From NCBI GenBank assembly GCA_903944255.1, contig CAJARE010000336.1, forward strand, positions 1-10,777: a stretch of DNA of 10,777 bases, read 5' to 3'. Below are positions 1 to 7,844 of the stretch, piece by piece. The DNA is from an uncultured beta proteobacterium. GTDB lineage: Bacteria > Pseudomonadota > Gammaproteobacteria > Burkholderiales > Burkholderiaceae. The notes beneath the pieces were generated by a model. That model worked only from the letters and a program-made list of their open reading frames with translations. It ran no database searches and was not told the DNA's origin. Both the position numbers and the translations under genes were made by a program. Within the stretch, counting starts at the first letter, position 1; each line of letters begins with the position of its first letter.

Positions 1-749
1 ATCTGAAATCTACCACTCAATGCCATTGGTTAAGCACCCTGCCTAAAAATTACAAGGGCATTATTTTGGCAAATGAAGTCATTGATGCGATTCCTTGTGA
101 TGTGATTATTTTTCAAGACGGTTTTTGGTATTGGTATGGAGTTGCCCACGAAAATGAAAAATTTGTCTGGAAGATAGGCAAGCCTGTTGAGCAAGACTTG
201 CTCCCAGAGAGTTTGTTGAGTGGAAATTTCTCAGAGGGCTATGTCACTGAATTACATACCCCTGCCAACGCCTGGATGCATCAAGTTTCTCAGCATTTGC
301 ACACAGGTTTATTTTTATCGTTTGACTATGGCTTTACAGAAAATGAGTATTACCACTCTCAAAGACTTCAAGGGACCTTGATGGCGCACCATCGTCACCA
401 CGCCATTCAGGATCCTTTTTATTTACCTGGCTTATGTGATATCACCACTCATGTTGAGTGGTCACAAATTGCTCGCTGCGCCCTTGCTGAAAATGCAGAT
501 GATGTTTATCTATCAAACCAAGCGGGCTATTTACTGAATGCAGGGATTGGAGATATTGCACTAGAGATAGGCAATCCTGAAAATCCTAAAATCTTTTTGC
601 CTATTTCAAATGCATTGCAAAAGTTATTATCTGAAGCCGAAATGGGTGAATTATTTAAAGTCTTTGCGTTCTCTAAAAATATTCATCATTTTTTGCCTGG
701 ATATTGCTTAGAGGACCTGCCGGGCTTAGGCAGCAGAAATAGACTCTAA
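1..749 (+). CDS. MidA/NDUFAF7-family SAM-dependent methyltransferase (5' end missing)
   Basis: The frame is open from the window edge (first full codon at 3) to TAA at 747-749, so the N-terminal part with most of the SAM-binding fold lies outside. The TTG at 66 is probably internal, because the in-frame residues before it (ending NYKGIIL) run into the family motif ANEVIDAIP, which matches ANE-x-x-DA-x-P of the DUF185/MidA group. A later stretch with HHRHHAIQDPF and DITTHVEW also fits that family's C-terminal half. Known: the mitochondrial homologue NDUFAF7 methylates an arginine of complex I subunit NDUFS2; the bacterial substrate is not established. The gene converges on cca, and the two stop codons overlap by 4 bp (746-749). 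Family assignment is fairly sure; the specific target is unknown. Confidence 0.82.
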   Translation, partial: LKSTTQCHWLSTLPKNYKGIILANEVIDAIPCDVIIFQDGFWYWYGVAHENEKFVWKIGKPVEQDLLPESLLSGNFSEGYVTELHTPANAWMHQVSQHLHTGLFLSFDYGFTENEYYHSQRLQGTLMAHHRHHAIQDPFYLPGLCDITTHVEWSQIARCALAENADDVYLSNQAGYLLNAGIGDIALEIGNPENPKIFLPISNALQKLLSEAEMGELFKVFAFSKNIHHFLPGYCLEDLPGLGSRNRL

Positions 750-1885
750 TTTGCAGAAGACTGAAGGGCGCTAGTGATTGCAGCCAATCTTGCAGACTCA
801 AAAGCGCTACCTATGCGCTCACCATTTGAGCGATCCTCTGCCGCAACGCCAGAAATAATATCGGCGGTACTTAATGCCTGTGCATGACGCATTGCTGCGA
901 TTAAAACAGATACCTTAAATCCAAGCCTTTCGGCAAGATCTAATAGCAGCTGTCCACGATCTGGCTTACGCCAAATATCAGCACGATTAAACCAAGCCAA
1001 GACATCGACTGCAGGATACAGTCCATCGGGATATTGATTAACTAGTCGCCCAAGGTCGCTAAAGATTTCACTAAAATCACGCACTTCAATTGGCATACGA
1101 ATAGCATTGGCCCATGAACGAATTTCACTCACCGGCAAACCCATTAAAGTGATTGCGCAACGCTCTTCTAAATGATTACTTGCCTTGTCATAATGCTCTA
1201 TTAACTCCTCGCGAAACGCTTCTTTTGCTAAAAGAGTAGCTAAGTTGGACGGCAATATAGTTTTAGCTGCACTCGTATTGAGCAAGACCTGAAACATATG
1301 CATTGGTTTACTGGCAACTAAACCACGCGCAAGCTCTTGCCAGATACGCTCCGCAGATAATGCATTTAATTCATCTGAATTCACAATCGCCTTGAGTGCT
1401 AGCAAGGTTTCCTCAGCAATTGAAAACTCCGGAAAGCGCGCGGAAAAACGTGCTATGCGCAGTAAGCGCAATGGATCCTCAGCAAAAGCATCTGATACAT
1501 GACGAAATATCTTCGCAGCTAAATCTGCTTGCCCATTAAAAGGATCAATAATCGGGCCGACCCACTGAACATCTGCCCCCACTTCCTGAGCCATTGCATT
1601 AATGGTTAAATCCCGACGCTCTAAATCTTGCTCAAGACTGACCGTTGGATCGGCATAAAAATGAAAGCCCTTATATCCGATGCCTGATTTACGCTCGGTC
1701 CTAGCAAGGGCATATTCAGCCTGAGTCTGCGGATGCAGAAATACTGGAAAATCTTTACCAACAGGGCGATAGCCACGTGCGATCATTTCTTCTACAGTGG
1801 AGCCTACTACTACGAAGTCAACATCATTTATAGGCAGGCCCATTAGGGTATCCCGAATGGCGCCACCTACGGCATACACCTTCAT
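746..1885 (-). CDS. cca: CCA tRNA nucleotidyltransferase, class II, with degenerate HD region
   Basis: Adds or repairs the 3'-CCA of tRNAs in the cytoplasm. The 379-aa product has class II hallmarks in order: GGAIRD at residues 7-12, the metal-binding DVD pair (D21, D23), RRDLTINAMA at 90-99, and EDPLRLLRIARF at 136-147. The E. coli enzyme is about 412 aa and carries a C-terminal HD phosphohydrolase domain with an HDLGKG motif. Here that region is about 30 residues shorter and the corresponding stretch (around 243-255) reads ITLMGLP with no HD, although the distal tail (WFNRADIWRKPDR near 298-310) still aligns. Nucleotidyl transfer should be intact, while the HD phosphatase/phosphodiesterase activity is probably lost. 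The ATG at 1885 shares its A with the upstream gene's TAA (TAATG), suggesting translational coupling; GGAAGG lies 9 nt upstream. Third gene of the slt operon. Confidence 0.93.
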   Translation of the reverse strand: MKVYAVGGAIRDTLMGLPINDVDFVVVGSTVEEMIARGYRPVGKDFPVFLHPQTQAEYALARTERKSGIGYKGFHFYADPTVSLEQDLERRDLTINAMAQEVGADVQWVGPIIDPFNGQADLAAKIFRHVSDAFAEDPLRLLRIARFSARFPEFSIAEETLLALKAIVNSDELNALSAERIWQELARGLVASKPMHMFQVLLNTSAAKTILPSNLATLLAKEAFREELIEHYDKASNHLEERCAITLMGLPVSEIRSWANAIRMPIEVRDFSEIFSDLGRLVNQYPDGLYPAVDVLAWFNRADIWRKPDRGQLLLDLAERLGFKVSVLIAAMRHAQALSTADIISGVAAEDRSNGERIGSAFESARLAAITSALQSSAN

Positions 1886-2793
1886 TACTGCATGCCTTCC
1901 AAGGTACGACGACTGACTTTAAAGACCTCTTTCAATGCATCTCTTCCACCAAGAGGCAGGATATTGGGTTGCTGCATAGATGCAATATTGTCACGCGACA
2001 TTAAAGTTGGGCCAGGTAAGAACTCAAAAGCTAAGGCCTGAACATATCCAATCAATGCAGGCACTGGAATGATCAGACAAGAGGCACCCACCTTACGTTT
2101 AGCTAACTCCACGATCTCTTTCATGGTGTAAACCGTAGGGCCTACTAAATCGTAGGTTTGATGAATCGTTTCTGGCATCGTTAGGGAATTGAGAAAAGCA
2201 CTAGCAACATCATCAACACTCACTGGCTGGAATCGAGCGGTATGGTTAGCCAATGGCATCACCGGAAACAACTTGGTTAACTTAGCAAATAAATTAATAA
2301 ATTGATCTTGTGATCCAAAAATGACCGAGGGTCTAAAGATGGTCCAATCTAAATGACTCGCCTTAACAGCGGCCTCCCCATCGCCTTTACTCCGCTGATA
2401 CATTGAAGGTCCATGAGAATCGGCTCCTAAAGCACTCATATGTAAATATCGTTTTAAACCATGCATCTGCATTGCAGTAATAATATTTTTCGGCAAATCG
2501 ACATGTGCAGTTTTGAATACTTTGCCATAAGGCTGTGCAGGCTTGTCGTGTAATACGCCGACTAAATTGATTACTGCACCATTGGCCTTAACGCGCGAGC
2601 ACAGATCTTGCAACACATCAAATTCATGAACATCTGCATCTTCTAAATGTACCTTTGGCAGCATGCGCAAATCTCGTCCTGCGGCTAAATGACTAGTGGG
2701 AATTAAAACAGAGTGGCCTATAGCTTGTAATTTAGCCGCTAGAACACGGCCAACAAAACCGTTGCCGCCAATGAGAAGAACGTCGTATTTCAT
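1885..2793 (-). CDS. NDUFA9-like atypical short-chain dehydrogenase (NAD(P)-binding)
   Basis: A 302-aa protein with an N-terminal Rossmann nucleotide-binding motif, GGNGFVGR at residues 9-16 just after a beta strand (YDVLLIG). Then come INLVGVLHD, a YQRSK element at the SDR Tyr-x3-Lys position, and FRPSVIFG followed by FQPVSVDDVASA, typical of the extended/atypical SDR group annotated as complex I NDUFA9-like. Its reaction in bacteria is unknown; mitochondrial NDUFA9 binds NADPH and has no demonstrated catalysis. I chose the ATG at 2793 because AAAAGG sits about 7 nt upstream and the Rossmann strand begins directly after it. The longer frame up to 2868 adds a proline-rich tail that overlaps the end of slt and is not domain-like. 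It lies 28 nt after slt and overlaps the cca start by 1 nt, so it is the middle gene of an operon. Confidence 0.85.
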   Translation of the reverse strand: MKYDVLLIGGNGFVGRVLAAKLQAIGHSVLIPTSHLAAGRDLRMLPKVHLEDADVHEFDVLQDLCSRVKANGAVINLVGVLHDKPAQPYGKVFKTAHVDLPKNIITAMQMHGLKRYLHMSALGADSHGPSMYQRSKGDGEAAVKASHLDWTIFRPSVIFGSQDQFINLFAKLTKLFPVMPLANHTARFQPVSVDDVASAFLNSLTMPETIHQTYDLVGPTVYTMKEIVELAKRKVGASCLIIPVPALIGYVQALAFEFLPGPTLMSRDNIASMQQPNILPLGGRDALKEVFKVSRRTLEGMQ

Positions 2794-2821
2794 TTGAAAC
2801 CTTTTTATTAATGGGGCATCT

Positions 2822-4786
2822 TTATGGTAATTCAGTTTGGGTGGCAGTCTTGGGGGCAATGGTGCCAAGTCGCTGCTTCAATGATTGTTCTTTTCCATGC
2901 ATTACCGATGAATAGTAATTTGCATTTGAGAGTACGTTTTTTACATAGACACGCGTCTCGGTAAAGGGAATAGTTTCAGCAAAGATAGCGCCTTCAGTTG
3001 GACTAGTTAATCTTTCTCGCCATAGCTTTGCACGGGATGGACCTGCGTTATATGCCGCAGATGCCAAGACCCATGATCCATCTAAATCTACTAACACCAT
3101 GTTTAAATAGTTACTGCCCAAAGTTAAATTCGTATTGGTATCGCTTAATTTGTCATTAGTGTAATTAGTCATTCCAATTTTCTTGGCAACATACTTAGCC
3201 GTATTAGGCATGACCTGCATTAGGCCAGATGCACCCACAGAAGAAGATGCATTAATGATAAAACGAGACTCCTGACGAATCAGGCCATAAGTCCAAGCTA
3301 AATTGAGATCGATCTGCCTTGCTATAGGAGATAGCTCATCTCGAAAAGGGGTTGGATAGCGCAAACTAAAATCATGCTCTTCCTTTGTACGGTCAGCGGT
3401 ATTGACAACACGATCATACAAATGAACACGTTTGGCATATTCCGCTGCAGCAAGTAATTGCTTATCCGTCATATTGCGCAATTCCCAATTCCACTCTCGA
3501 TTACCCTCAAAGCGCAAATTCATGGCATAAAGCCGCTCGCCCCTCATGAAACCTTTGCGACTTGCCATCGTATCGATTTCTTGATCACCAACCTTTGTGC
3601 GTGCGGGCGCCTGATTCGATTTACCTAGCTCTTCTCGTGCAAGTTGGCCATAAAAATTATATTGGTTATCTATCAACTCAAAATTCTCTTTGGCTTTAGC
3701 GTCCTGACCCTCAACTTTTAAAGCGCGCCCATACCAATAAGTCCAGGCAGGATCACGAACTCTTACTGCAGGATTCATACCCTCAATGGCATTCTTGACC
3801 AAGGCCCAATCTTTGGCGCGCAAGCCCGCTCGTACTTTCCATTCCTGACTTTCTGCAGATAACAATTCGTTGTACCCAAGCTCTTGTTGGAGACGATAAG
3901 CATCATCAGCATTAGGATCTAGTTTCTTTGCTAAGAATTGACCGATCACGCCCCATGCTACTGCTTGATTCTCTTTGCTATACCGAGAAGCGCTCTGAGA
4001 AAAATCTCGATACGTCTTGGCAGGATCTGCTTTTGCAGCCTTTACAATCTCGGTAATCGGGTCTTCGCCGCCGAGCCGTCTGGCCATAGTATCAAAGCCT
4101 TTTTCACTTGCAGCACGTCCAATCGCTTTAGCCTCGCTGGGAGTCATCCCGCCAGCAGCAACTAATAAAGGCACTAACTCTTGGCATGCTTGGCCAAAAT
4201 AACTAGGGTCTAACAACACCGAACGCGAATCTATAGCCAGCTTTGTGGGATTTTCACCTTGAGATAATTTAGAAAGTAAGGAATAACATTTCACTTGAGT
4301 GTCATCATCTAAAACAAACTTGGCATACTCCGCATCAAAACGTGACCAGTCTTTTCTTTTGCCCAAAACTAATAACCAATCATTACGCATACGATCAGCC
4401 AAAGCCGTCCCTTGGTATTGATTCAAAAATGCTACTACCTGAGCATCTGCACTATAGTCGCCTCTTGGGCCGCCAGCGCTATCAAACATTTGGGGCTTAA
4501 TGCGAAAGTACGCCACATAATCATCAAATGGATAGTTCACTAGATTGCTTGCAAGCTGCTGAGCCCGAAACACATCATTCTTTTTTGCTGCTTCACGTAA
4601 ATCAATAAACATCCGGTCTGCATCGGTGATTTCTGGTGCTGCCGCCTTACTCTCGTAGGACTTAGGTAACTTGGGTTTTTTTATTTTTTCAGCAAAAGCA
4701 TTATTGGCAGCTAAAGCCAGGCCCAAAATGAGGGCTCCCGCAATGCGCTGATATTTGCTTTTCTGAGCAGCAGACTTCATATTCAC
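2822..4786 (-). CDS. slt: Soluble lytic murein transglycosylase, Slt70 type, exported
   Basis: Cleaves the MurNAc-GlcNAc bond of peptidoglycan in the periplasm, leaving 1,6-anhydro ends. At 654 aa it is close to E. coli Slt70 (645 aa). Residues 1-32 form a signal peptide: basic MKSAAQKSKYQR, hydrophobic AGALILGLALA, and probable cleavage after NAFA. A long alpha-helical superhelix-like region follows, then a C-terminal SLT domain. The catalytic glutamate is E506 in GLIRQESRF (Slt70 precursor position about 505), followed by GASGLMQVMPNTA and AAYNAGPSRAKLWRE. The start is GTG at 4786, favoured by AGGG 7 nt upstream; an ATG at 4780 is the alternative and would not change the signal peptide. First gene of the operon with the NDUFA9-like gene and cca, and divergent from fau. 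Confidence 0.93.
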   Translation of the reverse strand: MNMKSAAQKSKYQRIAGALILGLALAANNAFAEKIKKPKLPKSYESKAAAPEITDADRMFIDLREAAKKNDVFRAQQLASNLVNYPFDDYVAYFRIKPQMFDSAGGPRGDYSADAQVVAFLNQYQGTALADRMRNDWLLVLGKRKDWSRFDAEYAKFVLDDDTQVKCYSLLSKLSQGENPTKLAIDSRSVLLDPSYFGQACQELVPLLVAAGGMTPSEAKAIGRAASEKGFDTMARRLGGEDPITEIVKAAKADPAKTYRDFSQSASRYSKENQAVAWGVIGQFLAKKLDPNADDAYRLQQELGYNELLSAESQEWKVRAGLRAKDWALVKNAIEGMNPAVRVRDPAWTYWYGRALKVEGQDAKAKENFELIDNQYNFYGQLAREELGKSNQAPARTKVGDQEIDTMASRKGFMRGERLYAMNLRFEGNREWNWELRNMTDKQLLAAAEYAKRVHLYDRVVNTADRTKEEHDFSLRYPTPFRDELSPIARQIDLNLAWTYGLIRQESRFIINASSSVGASGLMQVMPNTAKYVAKKIGMTNYTNDKLSDTNTNLTLGSNYLNMVLVDLDGSWVLASAAYNAGPSRAKLWRERLTSPTEGAIFAETIPFTETRVYVKNVLSNANYYSSVMHGKEQSLKQRLGTIAPKTATQTELP

Positions 4787-4804
4787 AATCTAACCCTATT
4801 GATA

Positions 4805-4834
4805 TTTACTTGGTGGTAAGGTAGTTACTATAAA
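4805..4834 (+). promoter_or_regulatory. Candidate sigma-70 promoter for fau
   Basis: TTTACT (4805-4810, 4/6) and TATAAA (4829-4834, 5/6) are separated by 18 bp. The predicted start is near 4841, leaving a leader of about 16 nt. The ATG at 4857 has no obvious Shine-Dalgarno sequence. The -10 shares bases 4829-4832 with the opposite-strand slt -10. Confidence 0.4.
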
Positions 4835-4854
4835 TGGTAATTTTCGCCTGATAA
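4827..4854 (-). promoter_or_regulatory. Candidate sigma-70 promoter for the slt operon
   Basis: On the minus strand TTATCA (4854-4849, 4/6 to consensus) is followed after 16 bp by TATAGT (4832-4827, 5/6). Transcription would begin near 4820, giving a leader of about 34 nt before the GTG at 4786. The -10 overlaps the candidate fau -10 on the opposite strand. By-eye match only. Confidence 0.4.
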
Positions 4855-4856
4855 TC

Positions 4857-5480
4857 ATGGATATGCACGGTAATTCTCCAAAAACTCTAAGGCAGGATTT
4901 GTTAAAACGGCGCAAAGAATTTGCTGCCGGGCAAAATCATGCTGTCATGACTGAAAACCTGATTGCAAAACTCAATCAATTCTTAATCAGCGCCGGCAAT
5001 TCCTTACAATCTATCGCCCTCTACTGGCCTATCCAGGATGAAGTGGATTTACGACCCGCCTTATTAGCATGGGCAAACTCAGAATCAGGTAGACAACTAG
5101 CCATGCCTTTTGCGCGTCCTGATAAACATCTCGATTTTTATCAATGGCAAGAAGGTGATCGCCTCATCCCCAGTCAGCATGGGGTACCAGAGCCCGATCC
5201 AAGCAATTCCAAAAGACCAGCTCTTACCCCAGATTGCATTTTGATTCCTTGCGTAGGGTGGTCTAGCTCGAATCTTGGCTCAAATACACACTACTGGCGT
5301 CTAGGGTATGGCGGGGGGTATTTTGACCGCACCTTAGCTCAACTGAGAAAAGATAAGCCAACTCTGCTCTGTATCGGGATTGGCTATGATTGGCAAAAAG
5401 TAGATGACGCTCAGTGGACGGCCCAAACACATGATGAGCCACTCGATATTCTGATCACCGAATCAGGAATTTTTCGTTAA
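4857..5480 (+). CDS. fau: 5-formyltetrahydrofolate cyclo-ligase (MTHFS)
   Basis: ATP-dependent conversion of 5-formyl-THF to 5,10-methenyl-THF, returning the dead-end folate made by a GlyA side reaction to the one-carbon pool. The 207-aa length fits the family. Visible motifs are LRQDLLKRRKEF (11-22, N-terminal basic helix), IALYWPIQDEVDLRPAL (53-69), MPFARPDKHLDFYQW (83-97), GVPEPDP (109-115) and the signature RLGYGGGYFDR (148-158). Between PCVGW and the signature there is a short insertion-like stretch (SSSNLGSNTHYW) where most homologues have a tighter FD-x-x-G-x-R turn; its effect is unknown. The ATG at 4857 lacks a clear ribosome binding site, and an in-frame ATG at 4863 is an alternative. 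The 3' end overlaps the metF 3' end by 18 bp on the opposite strand. The folate role fits the neighbouring metF. Confidence 0.93.
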   Translation: MDMHGNSPKTLRQDLLKRRKEFAAGQNHAVMTENLIAKLNQFLISAGNSLQSIALYWPIQDEVDLRPALLAWANSESGRQLAMPFARPDKHLDFYQWQEGDRLIPSQHGVPEPDPSNSKRPALTPDCILIPCVGWSSSNLGSNTHYWRLGYGGGYFDRTLAQLRKDKPTLLCIGIGYDWQKVDDAQWTAQTHDEPLDILITESGIFR

Positions 5481-6299
5481 ATCCAGATTATCAGCAATCG
5501 CTAAAATTGCGTCTGCTTGATTGAGAGAATAAAAGTGTAATCCTGGCGCGCCGGCAGTTAAAAGCTGATCACATAAATCCGTTACCACCTCTTCACCAAA
5601 AGCACGGATCGAAGCAATATCATCTCCATATGACTGGAGACGCAAACGTATCCAGCGTGGAATCTCTGCACCGCAAGCATCTGAAAAACGTAGTAACTGA
5701 GTGCTATTGGTGATGGGCATAATGCCAGCAATCACAGGTTGTGCTGCACCTAGGTGATAAGCTTCATCTACAAAGCGAAAGTAAGCATCACTGTTATAAA
5801 AATACTGAGTAACAGCTGAATTTGCTCCAGCCTTCATCTTCTGCACAAAGAATTCAACGTCGCTAGCAGGCGATTTAGCCTGAGGATGGGTTTCTGGATA
5901 AGCAGCTACATCAATGTGAAACCAATCACCTGTCTCTGCTCGAATAAATTCTACTAGCTCATTTGCGTGATGAAACTCACCGTATTGACCCATACCAGAA
6001 GGTAAGTCTCCACGTAAGGCGACTATGCGCTGAATTCCCAAATCTTTGTACTGCTGCAACATTTCACGAACACTCTCTCGAGAGCTGCCAACACAAGATA
6101 AGTGAGGAGCAACTGCAGCACCCGCCGCATGAATGTCACTTACTACTTTCAAGGTACCCGACTGTGTAGAACCACCGGCACCAAAGGTCACAGAATAAAA
6201 CGCGGGTTTGAGAGTTTCACTCAAACGCTCGCGAACAAGATGTAGCTTCTTCTCGCCTTCAGGCGTCTTCGGCGGGAAAAATTCGACGCTTAATTCCAT
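5463..6299 (-). CDS. metF: 5,10-methylenetetrahydrofolate reductase
   Basis: FAD-dependent reduction of 5,10-methylene-THF to 5-methyl-THF, the methyl donor for methionine synthesis. The 278-aa product covers the bacterial MetF TIM barrel: VEFFPPKTPEG (5-15, with catalytic-position E6), YSVTFGAGGST, APHLSCVG, VALRGDLP (93-100, with D98 at the conserved folate-binding Asp), DVAAYPETHPQA, AGANSAVTQYFYN, IAGIMPITN and a C-terminal GLHFYSLNQ. ATG at 6299 is preceded by AGG about 9 nt upstream. It lies 28 nt after ahcY with no visible terminator between, so it is probably co-transcribed and shares control by the SAH riboswitch upstream of ahcY. Its last 18 bp overlap fau on the other strand. Confidence 0.96.
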   Translation of the reverse strand: MELSVEFFPPKTPEGEKKLHLVRERLSETLKPAFYSVTFGAGGSTQSGTLKVVSDIHAAGAAVAPHLSCVGSSRESVREMLQQYKDLGIQRIVALRGDLPSGMGQYGEFHHANELVEFIRAETGDWFHIDVAAYPETHPQAKSPASDVEFFVQKMKAGANSAVTQYFYNSDAYFRFVDEAYHLGAAQPVIAGIMPITNSTQLLRFSDACGAEIPRWIRLRLQSYGDDIASIRAFGEEVVTDLCDQLLTAGAPGLHFYSLNQADAILAIADNLDLTKNS

Positions 6300-6327
6300 A
6301 ATCTTGGGCCTGTTTTTCTAGAATGGG

Positions 6328-7773
6328 TTAATAACGATAGTGGTCAGTTTTGTATGGGCCTTCCTTCGTTACACCAATATAAGTAGCTTGCTGATCTGAC
6401 AATACGGTTAACTCGGCATTCAAAGTCTTCAACTGCAAACGAGCCACTTTTTCATCTAAGTGCTTAGGCAATGTATAAACACCAACTGGGTATTTATTTG
6501 TACCAACCGCACTCCACAATTCAATCTGCGCAATCACTTGATTGGCGAATGATGAACTCATCACATAAGATGGGTGCCCGGTTCCACAACCCAAATTCAC
6601 CAAACGGCCTTTAGCCAAAATAATGATCCGTTTTTCAGGCAAGCCATTTGCTGCCGGAAAAATCACATGGTCAACTTGTGGCTTAATTTCTTCCCACTGA
6701 TATTTTTCAATACCAGCAACATCGATCTCATTATCAAAGTGGCCGATGTTACAAACAATCGCTTGATTTTTCATCTTAGCCATATGGTCATGGGTAATCA
6801 CGTGATAGTTTCCAGTTGCTGAAACAAAGATATCGGCTTTATCAGCAGCGTAGTCCATCGTTACAACACGGTAACCTTCCATGGCTGCCTGTAAGGCACA
6901 AATTGGATCTACTTCGGTAACCCATACCTGTGCAGACAATGCGCGCAAAGCCTGTGCAGAGCCTTTACCCACGTCACCATAGCCACACACCACTGCTACC
7001 TTACCAGCCACCATCACATCGGTTGCGCGCTTGATCGCATCAACTAAAGATTCACGGCAACCGTATAGGTTATCGAACTTGCTCTTAGTGACAGAGTCAT
7101 TAACGTTAATCGCTGGGAATTTCAATTCGCCTTTAGCAAACATTTGGTACAGACGATGAACACCTGTTGTGGTTTCTTCTGTAACGCCTTTTACTTTCTC
7201 TAAACGCGTGGAATACCAAGTTGGATCTTGTGCCAATTTTTTCTTAATGGCAGCAAACAAAATAGTTTCTTCTTCGCTGGTTGGATGATTCAAACAGGCT
7301 TGGTCTTTTTCAGCACGCGCGCCAAGATGCAATAGCAGGGTAGCGTCGCCACCATCATCCAAAATCATATTGGTATAGCCGCCATCCGCCCATTCAAAAA
7401 TACGATGGGTAAAGTCCCAATATTGCTCAAGAGTTTCGCCTTTGATTGCATATACAGGGGTGCCGTTAGCAGCAATTGCTGCAGCAGCATGATCTTGGGT
7501 GGAGAAGATATTGCATGAAGCCCATTGCACTTCAGCACCCAGTGCTTCGAGCGTCTCAATCAAAACGGCAGTTTGGATGGTCATATGCAAAGAACCAGTA
7601 ATACGCGCACCACGAAGGGGCTGCCCTGCAGAAAATTCATCACGGATGGCGATCAAGCCCGGCATCTCAGTTTCAGCAATAGCAATTTCTTTGCGGCCAA
7701 AATCAGCCAAAGAAATATCGGCAATTGCGCAACGAGTTGCAACAAAATTATTTAAATCAGTAACGGTATTCAT
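6328..7773 (-). CDS. ahcY: S-adenosylhomocysteine hydrolase (adenosylhomocysteinase)
   Basis: Reversible NAD-dependent hydrolysis of SAH to adenosine and homocysteine, relieving product inhibition of methyltransferases. The 481-aa product matches the long bacterial form. Motifs from the ATG at 7773: ITGSLHMTIQTAVLIETL (58-75), CNIFSTQDHAAAAIA (87-101), GVTEETTTGVHRLYQM (196-211), NVNDSVTKSKFDN (223-235, with the catalytic Lys/Asp pair), NAD-binding GYGDVGKG (264-271), HFDNEID, and the typical C-terminus KTDHYRY. The frame stays open upstream to 7833, but the start at 7773 has GGAG 5 nt before it and begins at the usual N-terminus. The longer version would translate part of the riboswitch output region. 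Preceded by an SAH riboswitch and followed after 28 nt by metF. Confidence 0.97.
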   Translation of the reverse strand: MNTVTDLNNFVATRCAIADISLADFGRKEIAIAETEMPGLIAIRDEFSAGQPLRGARITGSLHMTIQTAVLIETLEALGAEVQWASCNIFSTQDHAAAAIAANGTPVYAIKGETLEQYWDFTHRIFEWADGGYTNMILDDGGDATLLLHLGARAEKDQACLNHPTSEEETILFAAIKKKLAQDPTWYSTRLEKVKGVTEETTTGVHRLYQMFAKGELKFPAINVNDSVTKSKFDNLYGCRESLVDAIKRATDVMVAGKVAVVCGYGDVGKGSAQALRALSAQVWVTEVDPICALQAAMEGYRVVTMDYAADKADIFVSATGNYHVITHDHMAKMKNQAIVCNIGHFDNEIDVAGIEKYQWEEIKPQVDHVIFPAANGLPEKRIIILAKGRLVNLGCGTGHPSYVMSSSFANQVIAQIELWSAVGTNKYPVGVYTLPKHLDEKVARLQLKTLNAELTVLSDQQATYIGVTKEGPYKTDHYRY

Positions 7774-7778
7774 TAATG

Positions 7779-7807
7779 CTCCAGCTAATAACGATCCAAT
7801 GCTGGAG
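7779..7807 (-). promoter_or_regulatory. Stem sequestering the ahcY Shine-Dalgarno sequence
   Basis: In the transcript CTCCAGC (7807-7801) is perfectly complementary to GCTGGAG (7785-7779), which contains the ahcY ribosome binding site GGAG 5 nt ahead of the ATG at 7773. The 7-bp stem with a 15-nt loop would block initiation unless CTCC is paired elsewhere. An 8-nt perfect alternative partner for 7811-7804 exists upstream, at 7884-7877, in the linker arm of the riboswitch. The pairing is visible; the regulatory role is inferred. Confidence 0.6.
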
Positions 7808-7808
7808 T

Positions 7809-7844
7809 AGAAACTCGCTAGCCATTGAACCATGGGTTAGCGAG
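7809..7844 (-). terminator. Riboswitch output hairpin (terminator-like, weak U tract)
   Basis: CTCGCTA (7844-7838) pairs with TAGCGAG (7820-7814), with an inner CCAT/ATGG extension, and is followed by TTTCT. Its 5' arm shares bases 7844-7842 with the 3' strand of the SAH-aptamer pseudoknot, so ligand-stabilised pseudoknot and hairpin cannot both form completely. That is the expected logic of an ON switch. The U tract is short, so real termination is uncertain. Confidence 0.5.

Noticed and set aside
2794..2868. A 25-residue extension of the NDUFA9-like protein starting at 2868
   Set aside because: The extension overlaps the slt 3' end and puts a proline-rich tail ahead of the Rossmann strand. 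The ATG at 2793 has AAAAGG at the right distance.
3938..4202. Two short plus-strand frames (75 and 61 aa) opposite slt
   Set aside because: Antisense shadows of slt with no recognisable domain or initiation signal.
7499..7810. A 103-aa plus-strand open frame opposite the ahcY 5' part
   Set aside because: It lies antisense to a strongly conserved gene, has no family resemblance, and is explained by ahcY codon bias.
7774..7833. A 20-residue N-terminal extension of AhcY starting at 7833
   Set aside because: It would be translated from the riboswitch output hairpin and anti-RBS stem. The ATG at 7773 has a well-spaced GGAG and gives the normal AhcY N-terminus.
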